A stretch of DNA of 9,623 bases from Roseimaritima sp. (GCA_007124075.1 SLFV01000069.1:1-9623); one strand, 5' to 3'. Positions 1 through 6,931 are shown, numbered from the stretch's first letter. The notes: generated from the letters alone by a model not told the origin. Numbers and translations: made by a program.

Positions 1-163
1 CAACAACCGCTCGGAAACCGATCCGGCTGGCCCCCGATACTACGCCATTTGAATCCGAAATGGGGGTATCCCTACGCTGGACGATCGTCTCCCCGGGCGC
101 AAACCTTTGTGAGCCGATCGCAGCCTGTCCATGCCAGCCAAACCCTCATCGCGTCGTCTCCAG
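1..163. other. Left-edge stretch with no supported gene
   Basis: I see no gene here. A short plus-strand frame beginning at 60 runs straight through the tRNA-Lys gene and has no family resemblance, so I treat it as chance. The only structure is a perfect 10-bp palindrome, gacgatcgtc, at 80-89. On the minus strand this is the 3' flank of tRNA-Lys. I find no GC-rich hairpin followed by a T-run that would act as its intrinsic terminator. Confidence 0.5.
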
Positions 164-236
<73 letters not shown>

Positions 237-239
237 GTT

Positions 240-267
240 GAATCTACAGGCCCGACTGCCCAGATTC
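240..267. repeat. Inverted repeat between the two tRNA genes
   Basis: Perfect 6-bp arms, gaatct at 240-245 and agattc at 262-267, are separated by 16 nt in which a ggc/gcc pairing can extend the fold. The repeat lies just 5' of tRNA-Lys on the transcribed strand. A second small hairpin, acact/agtgt with a 5-nt loop, is at 290-304. If the two tRNAs are co-transcribed, these could be processing structures in the spacer. That is inference; repeats of this length also occur by chance. Confidence 0.25.
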
Positions 268-358
268 ATTCCAACTTACCACCAATCCAACACTGCAGAA
301 GTGTAACTGGCTGGGTAGCCCTGCGAGAGGCACAATCAAATTTTTAATAAATTCCAAG

Positions 359-447
359 CGGAGCGGACAGGATTCGAACCTGCGGAAGGGTTTGACCCCT
401 TCACCGATTTAGCAAACCGGCGCTTTCGACCACTCAGCCACCGCTCC
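359..447 (-). tRNA. tRNA-Ser (anticodon GCU)
   Basis: This is an 89-nt class II tRNA on the minus strand. The acceptor stem GGAGCGG/CCGCTCC pairs perfectly over 7 bp, with discriminator G. The anticodon stem CCGGT/ATCGG encloses loop TTGCTAA, giving anticodon GCT, which reads AGC and AGU serine codons. The long variable arm typical of serine tRNAs is clear: GAAGGG pairs with CCCTTC around a 6-nt loop. The T-arm is GCAGG/CCTGT with TTCGAAT. The CCA end is not encoded. Immediately upstream, at 454-459, the transcribed strand reads TAAAAT, a plausible -10 element, but no convincing -35 lies at normal spacing. Confidence 0.97.
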
Positions 448-574
448 CAACGAATTTTAATGTGCGCACACATCGCAGAGTGGTTTAAGTTTGACAAATT
501 CCCTCAACAGCCGCAAGGCTGGCTCGTTCAACTGGCAAAATAAAAATGCATCATCTCGCGGTCGCTCGCCCAGC

Positions 575-610
575 GTCCAGGATTTCCGCGTGCAAAGGCA
601 TGCCTGGGAC
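575..610. repeat. Bulged hairpin
   Basis: Outer arms gtccagg (575-581) and cctgggac (603-610) pair with one bulged base. An inner 5-bp stem, cgtgc/gcatg including one G-T pair, closes an aaag loop. A 7-nt bulge (582-588) separates the two stems. The inner right arm and outer right arm are contiguous, so the stems could stack coaxially. No function is assigned. Confidence 0.3.
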
Positions 611-638
611 AACCTGCCGTGCAACACCCGTTCCTGGC

Positions 639-661
639 GGGGCGGCGAAACGTCCCGCCCC
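639..661. repeat. GC-rich hairpin
   Basis: ggggcgg at 639-645 is perfectly complementary to ccgcccc at 655-661, enclosing a 9-nt loop. No T-run follows on either strand, so it does not meet the intrinsic-terminator pattern. It is one of three neighbouring hairpins downstream of fliK. Confidence 0.3.
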
Positions 662-668
662 CCGTCTA

Positions 669-706
669 GCTTCCTGGCCTGCCTGAAAGCAGGCCAAGCG
701 GGAAGC
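669..706. repeat. Two-part hairpin downstream of fliK
   Basis: The inner stem tggcctgc (675-682) pairs perfectly over 8 bp with gcaggcca (689-696) around a 6-nt loop. The outer arms gcttcc (669-674) and ggaagc (701-706) pair over 6 bp, leaving a 4-nt one-sided bulge at 697-700. It starts about 58 nt beyond the fliK stop codon. It could stabilise or help end the flagellar mRNA, but no T-run follows on the minus strand, so I do not call it a terminator. Confidence 0.4.
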
Positions 707-763
707 GGGGCATCTTCGAGGGTCTGAAGCATCAAGTCCCGCGAGCAACGGAGGAAATCCGCG

Positions 764-2371
764 CTACGCCGATAGATCGACGCGTTTATGTTTCGCCGCC
801 GCGATCACGCGATCTCCGGTGGTTTGGGTTTCCGCGCGCGGCGCAGCCGACCGTTCCTCCGACGCAAACATTGCGGCATCGCCCTCCTGGTGTTGGCCTG
901 GGAAAGCTTGCCGGTTTAGTTGGTCTTGGTGCCTTTGATTCCAGTCCGATGCTTCCTTGTCGGACCCAAACTCAGCCAGTTCGACCTCCAATCGCTCCAC
1001 CTGCAAACCGCCATCGGTAAGCCGCTGTCGCAGTTCAGGCAGATGCTCCCGTAACACGTCACGAGCCATCTCGGACTGGGCGACGATTCGAGCATTGACG
1101 GTCTGCCCCTGCACCTGCATCTGCAACTGGACGCTCCCCAGTTCCTGCGGATGGAGTCGGATCCGCAGTTCGCCTGCCCCATTACCCAGCCGCTGGAACG
1201 CACGGGCGATCCGCTGCACCAGGATGACTCGGTCTGCCACTCGTGGCCCACTGCTTGCACTTGATGAGGCGGCAGAGGTTTCTTTATTGACGCGAGTCGA
1301 CGATTCAGCGACCGTCTGGGGGGACACGTTCCCGGCGTTTCGCTGATTTGCAGAAGATTCAACAGCGGCTGACTTTGCAGGGCTGGCAACCGGAGTGATG
1401 GTCGATGCTGAATTTGCTGCAGTGGCTTCAGGTAGGCCGCTTGTCCCCGCCATCCCCTGGTTTTCGGGGGCGGTCTGGTCAGCGCCCTGCGAAATGGCCG
1501 CCTGGTCCTCTCCGGCCATCGTACTGGTCGCCGCGGATTGCATGTGAACCTCACGTGGTACGGGCGGTTGCGAGTCCGGCGGAGGGCCATTCGCGTCCGC
1601 GCGGCCTTGGACTCGATCCTGAGGACGCGAACGCCGTTTCGCACGCCCCCCCAAGGTTCCAGAATCGTCAAGCGATGCGGATTCATCGTACGGTAGAACG
1701 GTATCCGTGGAATCGCTGTTTTCCACGCGGTTCTTTTCTGTGAATTCTCCGAGCGCTGTCTCCTGCAAATTCACGCTAGCTTCGGCATTCGCACCACGGC
1801 GCAGCCCAGGTTGATCCACTGGACGAAGCAATCCAGTTTGGTCTTCTTCTTCCTGCCCCTGACCGTCTGCGGTCGCGGTGGCCGCATCAGGCGACGTCGT
1901 TTCGGGGCCGCCAAGCGTCTCCTTGGCGCCCCATGTATCTAGCTGCCCGCCAGTGCCGCCGGCACTTTGGTCGCCTTCACTAAAGGAACTAGCGGAGTGT
2001 GCAGCGGGATGTTCATTAGGATCGTCTGCTGATCGCAGATCTGTGGTTGATTCCTTTTGCAGGGGAAGCAGGTACGGTGTCGTTGTCAGCTCTTCCTCTG
2101 CTTCATCTTCGATCTCCGCCGCGCCCGACGCTTGATCGCGTGGTCCAGGGGGTGCGGCTGCTGGGGCCTGAGGCGGTTGCGAAGGTAGCGCTGAGATCGG
2201 CAACTGAAGCAGCGTAAGTTCGGGCTTGGCCAGGTTGCTGAGGATGTGAGAAAACTCGCTTGGGTCGGTAGTCAACCGAGCCGTCAACGCCGATGCCGAC
2301 TCCACGCGCGGAACGGGAGTTGGGGGACGATTCGCTGATTCAGTTGAAGAAAAGAATGTTAAAAGCGACAT
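764..2371 (-). CDS. fliK: Flagellar hook-length control protein FliK
   Basis: FliK is exported through the flagellar apparatus during hook assembly. It measures hook length and switches the export gate to filament-type substrates. Using the ATG at 2371 the protein has 535 residues; a TTG two codons upstream is possible but less likely. The diagnostic part is the C-terminal Flg_hook domain at about residues 385-468. There the pattern LRIRLHPQELGSVQL, then VNARIVAQ, then REHLPELRQRL-DGGLQVERL matches the family hallmark (LxLxPxxLGxVxv). Residues about 60-370 are acidic, rich in Ser, Ala, Thr, Pro and Gln, and probably disordered, as expected of a secreted ruler. About 66 polar residues follow the Flg_hook domain. 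It is the last gene of the operon, 132 nt after the MotE-like gene, which is a larger gap than elsewhere in the operon. The weak Shine-Dalgarno is a GGA 8 nt before the ATG. Confidence 0.92.
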   Translation of the reverse strand: MSLLTFFSSTESANRPPTPVPRVESASALTARLTTDPSEFSHILSNLAKPELTLLQLPISALPSQPPQAPAAAPPGPRDQASGAAEIEDEAEEELTTTPYLLPLQKESTTDLRSADDPNEHPAAHSASSFSEGDQSAGGTGGQLDTWGAKETLGGPETTSPDAATATADGQGQEEEDQTGLLRPVDQPGLRRGANAEASVNLQETALGEFTEKNRVENSDSTDTVLPYDESASLDDSGTLGGRAKRRSRPQDRVQGRADANGPPPDSQPPVPREVHMQSAATSTMAGEDQAAISQGADQTAPENQGMAGTSGLPEATAANSASTITPVASPAKSAAVESSANQRNAGNVSPQTVAESSTRVNKETSAASSSASSGPRVADRVILVQRIARAFQRLGNGAGELRIRLHPQELGSVQLQMQVQGQTVNARIVAQSEMARDVLREHLPELRQRLTDGGLQVERLEVELAEFGSDKEASDWNQRHQDQLNRQAFPGQHQEGDAAMFASEERSAAPRAETQTTGDRVIAAAKHKRVDLSA

Positions 2372-2503
2372 CAACAAATTCCAAGTCGTAAAAGCTGGCG
2401 CGCCGCCAATCCCGTCCCTATTTCCCCCGCAGTGTTGTGCCTTACTGGTCGGTTGGAGGGAGAGCGCAGCTTTTCACGACGATGGTTCCGTCAGGTCCCG
2501 AAC

Positions 2504-3151
2504 CTAACGATTATTGCCCGCCCGATCGATCAGCGACTTGGCTGGTTCGCCCTCACCGATTCGCCGCAAAATATCTGCTAGCTTTTCCTCTTCCTCGGGG
2601 GATACAAACTCCGATAGAATATCTGTTCGTTTATCCAGCGGCGTGGCTTGAATAATATTGACGACATCTTCGATACGATCGTCAGCAATCATCTTCAGTA
2701 ACTGATTTTTTACTTGTTCGGGGTCCAAAGCCTGAAGCGTTCGGGTCAACTCCTGCATGCCATCCTCTCGGGTATTTTGGCGGAGTTCGTCCAGCTTGAC
2801 AAAAAACTCCTCACGGCGACGGTCAAATCGTGTCTGGGCCTCCTTCAAGCTTTCCTGCCGATCCTGTAGTTCCCGCGCGAAACGCTCCTGGGCTTGCAAA
2901 CGAACATCGATGTCCAGGCCCTTCAGCACTCGCGCAGCCAGGACCTCATCGTAACTGGGCAATTCACTGCCGCTCGCTTTTTCCATGACCATGCGAAGCC
3001 GTTGCCCAGTAATATCGATGCCATTTAGTAAGGCCACGATGTGAGTGATCGAGTTCCTATTCAGCGTCCCACGTGCGACATAGACACCCGCAATGATCAT
3101 CTGAGTCAGAACGGTGGCGACACAAAAACCACCAATGATTCGCACCAGCAT
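2504..3151 (-). CDS. MotE/YlxF-like flagellar membrane-anchored coiled-coil protein
   Basis: The protein has 215 residues from the ATG at 3151. It has one N-terminal membrane segment (about residues 5-26), a charged coiled coil rich in Arg, Glu and Gln (about 82-130), and a C-terminal helical region (about 139-200) with two repeats resembling the MgtE N-terminal fold (LDPEQVKNQLLKMI and TPLDKRTDILSEFV). This architecture is that of the MotE/YlxF group. In alphaproteobacteria MotE is a periplasmic partner of the motility protein MotC. In Bacillus, ylxF sits exactly between fliJ and fliK, as this gene does. The start is chosen because AGGAGA lies 10 nt upstream and overlaps the fliJ TAG stop codon, suggesting translational coupling. 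A TTG-initiated form from 3181 would overlap fliJ and has no such site. The exact role here is unknown; a stator- or export-associated function is inference. Confidence 0.78.
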   Translation of the reverse strand: MLVRIIGGFCVATVLTQMIIAGVYVARGTLNRNSITHIVALLNGIDITGQRLRMVMEKASGSELPSYDEVLAARVLKGLDIDVRLQAQERFARELQDRQESLKEAQTRFDRRREEFFVKLDELRQNTREDGMQELTRTLQALDPEQVKNQLLKMIADDRIEDVVNIIQATPLDKRTDILSEFVSPEEEEKLADILRRIGEGEPAKSLIDRAGNNR

Positions 3152-3168
3152 GATAACGGTTTCTCCTA
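3152..3168 (-). promoter_or_regulatory. Shine-Dalgarno of the MotE-like gene overlapping the fliJ stop
   Basis: On the minus strand the fliJ stop TAG (3168-3166) is the first part of TAGGAGA, which stands 10 nt before the ATG at 3151. A ribosome terminating on fliJ would therefore cover the next gene's ribosome-binding site. This decides the start of the downstream gene against the in-frame TTG at 3181. It is the clearest Shine-Dalgarno sequence in the flagellar operon. Confidence 0.6.
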
Positions 3169-3621
3169 AGGTTCGGCCCAACCGCCGCGATAGCGTTGCG
3201 ATGCGACTTCATCCAATTCCGCTTGTTGCATCGCTTGCATCCGCGTCTGCCAGGCCTGTTGCTGTCGCTGGCATAACTTCTCCAACCGCTTCACTTCCAC
3301 GTCGGCCGCTTGTAATTTTTCTTGCCGACGCCGCACCTCCGCTTCAATAAGCTGCTGTTGGCGACGGCAATCCTGCACTTGTGCTTGCAGTTGTAAATCG
3401 TAGCGACCCTGGGCCAACAAAGTGCTGACGGAAACTTCTTGCGAGGCCATCAACTGCTGCGTTTGTTGATACAGCGTTTGCCGCTGGGTTTCGATTTCCT
3501 GCTCCTGCTGTTGCAGCAATTCCAGCGCCTGAAGGGCGTCAGCCACGTCTTGTCTGGCGTTATCTCGATCGTTGGTGCGTAAGCTCAGCAGGGGAGCCAA
3601 TGCGAATTCAAAACGCTTCAT
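3166..3621 (-). CDS. fliJ: Flagellar export protein FliJ
   Basis: FliJ is the coiled-coil stalk of the flagellar type III export ATPase. It sits in the FliI ring, contacts the export gate FlhA and recycles export chaperones. From the ATG at 3621 the protein has 151 residues, close to the usual 140-150, and begins MKRFEFALAPLLSLR, the typical FliJ opening. Nearly the whole chain is predicted helical and rich in Gln, Glu, Arg and Leu, with heptad-like spacing consistent with an antiparallel coiled coil. A GTG at 3642 would add seven residues and overlap the end of fliI, but it departs from the family start. The gene begins 7 nt after the fliI stop codon. Sequence conservation in FliJ is low, so position directly after fliI is an important part of this call. 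Confidence 0.88.
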   Translation of the reverse strand: MKRFEFALAPLLSLRTNDRDNARQDVADALQALELLQQQEQEIETQRQTLYQQTQQLMASQEVSVSTLLAQGRYDLQLQAQVQDCRRQQQLIEAEVRRRQEKLQAADVEVKRLEKLCQRQQQAWQTRMQAMQQAELDEVASQRYRGGWAEP

Positions 3622-3628
3622 GATGTGG

Positions 3629-4987
3629 TTACCCCATTTCACTCGGGACTACGGGGTTTGGCTCACCTGCATCACTTAGCTTTTTGAGCGCCTGCTCCGT
3701 TTTTTCCAGAGGCCAGTGTTCATCGGTCGCTTGGCAAAGGAATTGACGTAGGGGCTGGCGGAGCGCGATCGCCTGATCCAACTGGGGATTGGTCCCCTGT
3801 TTGTAAGCTCCGATGGAGATAAGGTCGGCATGCCGTTCGTATTCCGCCATGCTTTGCCGCAGCTTTTCAACCGCCAGGCGGAGGTCGGGTGGAATCAGAC
3901 GTGACTGCAAGCGGCTGATACTGGCCAGCACGTCGATTGCCGGCCAATGCGATTGGGTTGCCAACTGCCTGGACAGCACGATGTGGCCATCCAGCAGGCC
4001 GCGCAAGGTATCAGCGATCGGTTCGTTATTGTCATCGCCTTCAACCAACACGCTGTAGAAGGCGGAGATTGAGCCACGTTCCGTGTTCCCCGCACGCTCG
4101 ACCAGCCGCGGCAACAGCGCGAAAACGCTTGGTGGATACCCTCGAGTCGTTGGCGGCTCGCCTGCGGCCAAGCCAATCTCGCGCTGTGCGAGCGCAAACC
4201 GAGTAACCGAATCCAGCAACAGCAGCACATTCTGACCGGTATCGCGAAGCGTCTCTGCCACCGCGGTGGCGGTCCATGCGGCTTGGACCCGCAGACCCGC
4301 AGGCTGATCGCTGGTCGCAACCACGATGACGCTTTTTTGCAGGCCTTCGTCGCCCAGTGTATGTTCCACAAAATCGCGGACCTCGCGGCCACGTTCGCCA
4401 ATCATGCCCACCACAACACTATCAACGGCCGTGCCATGCACCAACATGCTTAGCAGCGAACTTTTTCCTACCCCCGAGCCAGCAAAGATTCCCAAACGTT
4501 GTCCCAGACCGCAGGTCAGGAATCCATCAATCGCACGAATTCCTGTCGGCAGCGGCTGTTGGATCGACGGACGAGCCATTGAGTCGGGACATTCCACATC
4601 GAGCTCGCGGGATGGCAATTGATCGGGCAGGGGCCGACCATCCAAGGGGTTCCCTAACGCGTCGATGATTCTGCCCAGCATTGCCGGGCCCAAACGCAAA
4701 CGCATTTTTGATGTCGTTAGGGTGACACGATCTCCCGCGGCAACCCCTTCGGAAAATGCCAAGGGAGCGAGGACCGGACGCACGCCTTGGAATCCCACCA
4801 CGCGTGCTTGAATGATTTGACGATCTGCTCTTGTGATTTGGCAGACCGCTCCGATCGGGGCGGTCATGCCGGCGATCGTGATGTTCCCACCGGCGACTGC
4901 GGCAACGCGACCGTGAATTCGCAGCGGCATCGCGTCGGGCAAGCGTCGCAGATAATCATTGACATTTGGTGGCGGCGGCAGCGACAT
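3629..4987 (-). CDS. fliI: Flagellum-specific export ATPase FliI
   Basis: FliI hydrolyses ATP in the cytoplasm to help feed substrates into the flagellar type III export channel, and is related to the F1-ATPase beta subunit. The protein has 452 residues, a normal length. Seen in order: an N-terminal beta-barrel-like region (about 20-95); Walker A AGSGVGKS at 169-176 with Lys175; GERGREV at 197-203; Walker B VLLLLDS at 254-260 with Asp259; the family stretch GYPPSVFALLPRLVERAG at 283-300; and WPAIDVLASISR, the ATP synthase alpha/beta signature. All nucleotide-binding elements look intact. The N-terminal sequence is more flagellar-like than a virulence-type SctN, and the neighbours are flagellar. 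The ATG at 4987 lacks an obvious Shine-Dalgarno; fliH ends 43 nt upstream. Confidence 0.97.
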   Translation of the reverse strand: MSLPPPPNVNDYLRRLPDAMPLRIHGRVAAVAGGNITIAGMTAPIGAVCQITRADRQIIQARVVGFQGVRPVLAPLAFSEGVAAGDRVTLTTSKMRLRLGPAMLGRIIDALGNPLDGRPLPDQLPSRELDVECPDSMARPSIQQPLPTGIRAIDGFLTCGLGQRLGIFAGSGVGKSSLLSMLVHGTAVDSVVVGMIGERGREVRDFVEHTLGDEGLQKSVIVVATSDQPAGLRVQAAWTATAVAETLRDTGQNVLLLLDSVTRFALAQREIGLAAGEPPTTRGYPPSVFALLPRLVERAGNTERGSISAFYSVLVEGDDNNEPIADTLRGLLDGHIVLSRQLATQSHWPAIDVLASISRLQSRLIPPDLRLAVEKLRQSMAEYERHADLISIGAYKQGTNPQLDQAIALRQPLRQFLCQATDEHWPLEKTEQALKKLSDAGEPNPVVPSEMG

Positions 4988-5030
4988 TTCAGGTGTGGGG
5001 AGTTGAAAAGGTGTGGGCTTGGGTTCCAGC

Positions 5031-5714
5031 TTACTGGAGCATTTCCGTTAACAGCGAAAGTTGCGATGACAACCGCGCATCAACACTGCCGCCGGGTTGT
5101 CGTAGCACGACCCCAAAAAGTTCCAGCGTCTCATCAGGTTCGATGCGAGAATCTTCCGAAACCCCTGCTGCTTGCAAGAGTGCTTCCAACGGCTGAGCGA
5201 CTTTGACCAAAGTTTCCGGATGAACCGCGACGACTAGAGTTTCTGCGGCACGGACATGCTCCAACGCCTGCTCCGTCCACCGTGTGACGATCTCCGGTTC
5301 CTTGGCAAGTCGATGTAAGATCACCTTTTCCGCAATCGCAACCGCAAGCGTGGAAATGGTCTCGCGGAGACTCCCCAGCCAATCTGCTTGGGCTGTCCGC
5401 AGGTTTGCCGCTGCGGTTTCCAAAACAGCCAGTCGCTCCCGGACCGCGACATTGATTCGTTTTTGGATTTGACCTTCCAGTTCCTCCCGTCCTGCCGTCA
5501 ACCCCTCCTGGCGGCCTTCCCGCGAAGCCTGCTGGCGGATCGCTTGCGCCTCCTGGTTGGCGTTGCGAAGAATCTCTGCCGCCTGTTGGTTGGCACGATC
5601 CAGCAATTGCTTGGTCGTTGCCGTAAAATCGTCCAGATTGAAACCTGTCAGGCCACTCGGTCCGACAGCGGCATCGGTCGGTTGGTTTTTCAAAATTGCT
5701 GCCACAGTTTCCAT
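5031..5714 (-). CDS. fliH: Flagellar assembly protein FliH
   Basis: FliH dimers bind FliI, restrain its ATPase activity and tether it to the C-ring. From the ATG at 5714 the protein has 227 residues. Three features support the call: a long Ala/Gln/Glu-rich helix (about 35-100); the characteristic glycine-repeat helix A63-x3-G67-x3-G71-x3-G75; and a C-terminal domain resembling the V-ATPase E/FliH fold, ending GVVLRQPGGSVDARLSSQL, which parallels the family pattern (GxCxIETxxGxIDAxxxxQL). The start is uncertain: a TTG at 5744 would add ten residues, and neither start has a good Shine-Dalgarno. The N-terminus lacks the tryptophans that in Salmonella FliH (W7 and W10) anchor the complex to the C-ring and FlhA. 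The gene lies 56 nt after fliG and 43 nt before fliI. Confidence 0.88.
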   Translation of the reverse strand: METVAAILKNQPTDAAVGPSGLTGFNLDDFTATTKQLLDRANQQAAEILRNANQEAQAIRQQASREGRQEGLTAGREELEGQIQKRINVAVRERLAVLETAAANLRTAQADWLGSLRETISTLAVAIAEKVILHRLAKEPEIVTRWTEQALEHVRAAETLVVAVHPETLVKVAQPLEALLQAAGVSEDSRIEPDETLELFGVVLRQPGGSVDARLSSQLSLLTEMLQ

Positions 5715-5770
5715 TCCGTAATGATTAGGATCTTCGGTACCCAAAGATCAGACCGCTTTGCAACAGGCTG

Positions 5771-6931
5771 CTATGCCGCCGCGGATAGCAGGCGGGTTTG
5801 ATCATGGACGTGGTCCATCCTGGTCATGTGTAACTCGAACGATTCGGCCAAAGCCAGCTTGGCGTGATCGATTTGCCGTAAGGTAACCGCTGCCAACGCC
5901 GCTAGTTCGCGCTCCACCGCTCGCGCTTGTTTGCGAGGCAAAGTTGATAGGACCCTCGTCGCAACATGGGGTGCCAAACCACACATGGCCAGCAACGCCT
6001 TGTCGGCTGGCAACTTTGCCAGCCCCTGGCGAATCTGATCTCCCGACAGATGTTCCATCGCACGGTCCAGGCCGGCGATCATCACCTGGCGGGATTCATC
6101 GTCGTCATTGCTTCTTTCACGGACACTGCTTTTACCGACGGGGGAGGCCTCATTGGATTCCGAAGAAAGGTGAATCGAAGATGCAGTTGCGACCTCGCCA
6201 GACGGATGAAAGGGATAGTTTGCGGCAGCAGATTCTGAAACCGTCCGGCTGGGTAAGCCCAGTGTTTGTTCCAGCTCCGTGCGGATTCCACCAGGCAACG
6301 CGTCCATTATAGCTTGCAAGCTGCGACTACCGGAAGTGTTCAGCGACGCAGGGGACGCACGCTCGACCAGCTCCCGTAAATGCTGCTCGATTGGAGCTAG
6401 GGCGTCGGTTGGCAATTGGTCAAGCTTTGCCAGTCGCTCAATGGCCGACTGGCGGGTGGTAGCCTCCAGTTGAGAGATCAACCTTGCGGCCTGGATTGGT
6501 TGCAACGACGCCAATACGATCGCGATCGTCTGTGGGTGCTCTTCACGGATCGCATGTAACAGGACGTGGTCAGGGGCCTCGCTGAGGAAGGCTAACGGGG
6601 TATTTGTCGGCACCTCGGAATGACGAACGCCAGCAGCGAATGGGGGCTCGGTTTGTGTGGAAGACAGGGCCCGGGAGACATCGGACCGCTCGGTCAATCC
6701 GGCATTCGCCGCGCCCGCTGGAAACGCTATTTTCTGGCGGAACTCCTTAAGCGCTTGGCGACGTTCCAGCGGGTCCACATCGGTCAGCTCGGCCATCGTC
6801 CGACGCAGCGCCGCTTGCTTCAGGGGCGGAAGGCGTCCCAGCAACTCGGCGGCCGTCGGGCGATCCAGGGTTGTTAACAGGATCGCCGTGCGACGCAAGG
6901 CAGCGTATGAATCAATGGATTGACCATCCAT
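5771..6931 (-). CDS. fliG: Flagellar motor switch protein FliG, divergent C-terminus
   Basis: FliG is the rotor protein of the C-ring: its N-domain binds the MS-ring protein FliF, and its C-domain meets the stator to generate torque. The protein has 386 residues, against about 330-340 usually. The N-domain (about 9-68) matches the FliG pattern, beginning ALRRTAILLTTLDRPTAAELL. The middle domain carries the signature EHPQ at 131-134, within EEHPQTIAIVLASLQPIQAARL. The C-domain (about 282-370) aligns by eye over its helices but lacks the usual charged residues. Low-complexity linkers sit at about 70-112 and, unusually, at about 228-280, just before the C-domain. It is the first gene of the operon, with no fliF ahead of it. 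The ATG at 6931 follows a weak GGA 9 nt upstream. A FliG-like paralogue rather than the main rotor FliG cannot be excluded. Confidence 0.9.
   Translation of the reverse strand: MDGQSIDSYAALRRTAILLTTLDRPTAAELLGRLPPLKQAALRRTMAELTDVDPLERRQALKEFRQKIAFPAGAANAGLTERSDVSRALSSTQTEPPFAAGVRHSEVPTNTPLAFLSEAPDHVLLHAIREEHPQTIAIVLASLQPIQAARLISQLEATTRQSAIERLAKLDQLPTDALAPIEQHLRELVERASPASLNTSGSRSLQAIMDALPGGIRTELEQTLGLPSRTVSESAAANYPFHPSGEVATASSIHLSSESNEASPVGKSSVRERSNDDDESRQVMIAGLDRAMEHLSGDQIRQGLAKLPADKALLAMCGLAPHVATRVLSTLPRKQARAVERELAALAAVTLRQIDHAKLALAESFELHMTRMDHVHDQTRLLSAAA

Larger units (their letters stand above)
448..763. other. Non-coding stretch with several hairpins between fliK and tRNA-Ser
   Basis: This 316-bp gap lies downstream of fliK and upstream of tRNA-Ser, both on the minus strand. 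Short frames on both strands overlap one another, show no family features and are rejected. The region is rich in dyad symmetry. It holds a palindrome tgtgcgcaca at 461-470, a 5-bp hairpin closing a GCAA tetraloop on the plus strand at 508-521, a bulged hairpin at 575-610, a 7-bp GC hairpin at 639-661, and a two-part hairpin at 669-706. It may be the structured 3' end of the flagellar transcript, the leader of tRNA-Ser, or an unrecognised RNA. None of the hairpins has the T-run of an intrinsic terminator on the minus strand. Confidence 0.45.

Noticed and set aside
477..497. Sigma70 -35 (TTGTCA at 497-492) for tRNA-Ser
   Set aside because: The spacing to the only AT-rich -10 candidate (459-454) is about 32 nt, far too long, and nothing good lies at 16-18 nt.
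639..706. Intrinsic terminator for the flagellar operon
   Set aside because: Stable stems exist, but neither is followed by a T-run on the minus strand.
457..748. Several overlapping short frames on both strands between tRNA-Ser and fliK
   Set aside because: They overlap each other on opposite strands, cross the hairpins, lack ribosome-binding sites and show no family motif; open frames this short are expected in GC-rich DNA.
916..1686. 256-codon minus-strand frame within fliK
   Set aside because: It is a +1/+2 shadow of fliK. The fliK frame carries the Flg_hook domain, while this one is Arg/Pro/Ser-rich with no domain.
3895..4401. 168-codon minus-strand frame within fliI
   Set aside because: It lies entirely inside the fliI ATPase core in another frame, and its sequence is Trp/Cys/Arg-rich as typical for shadow translation.
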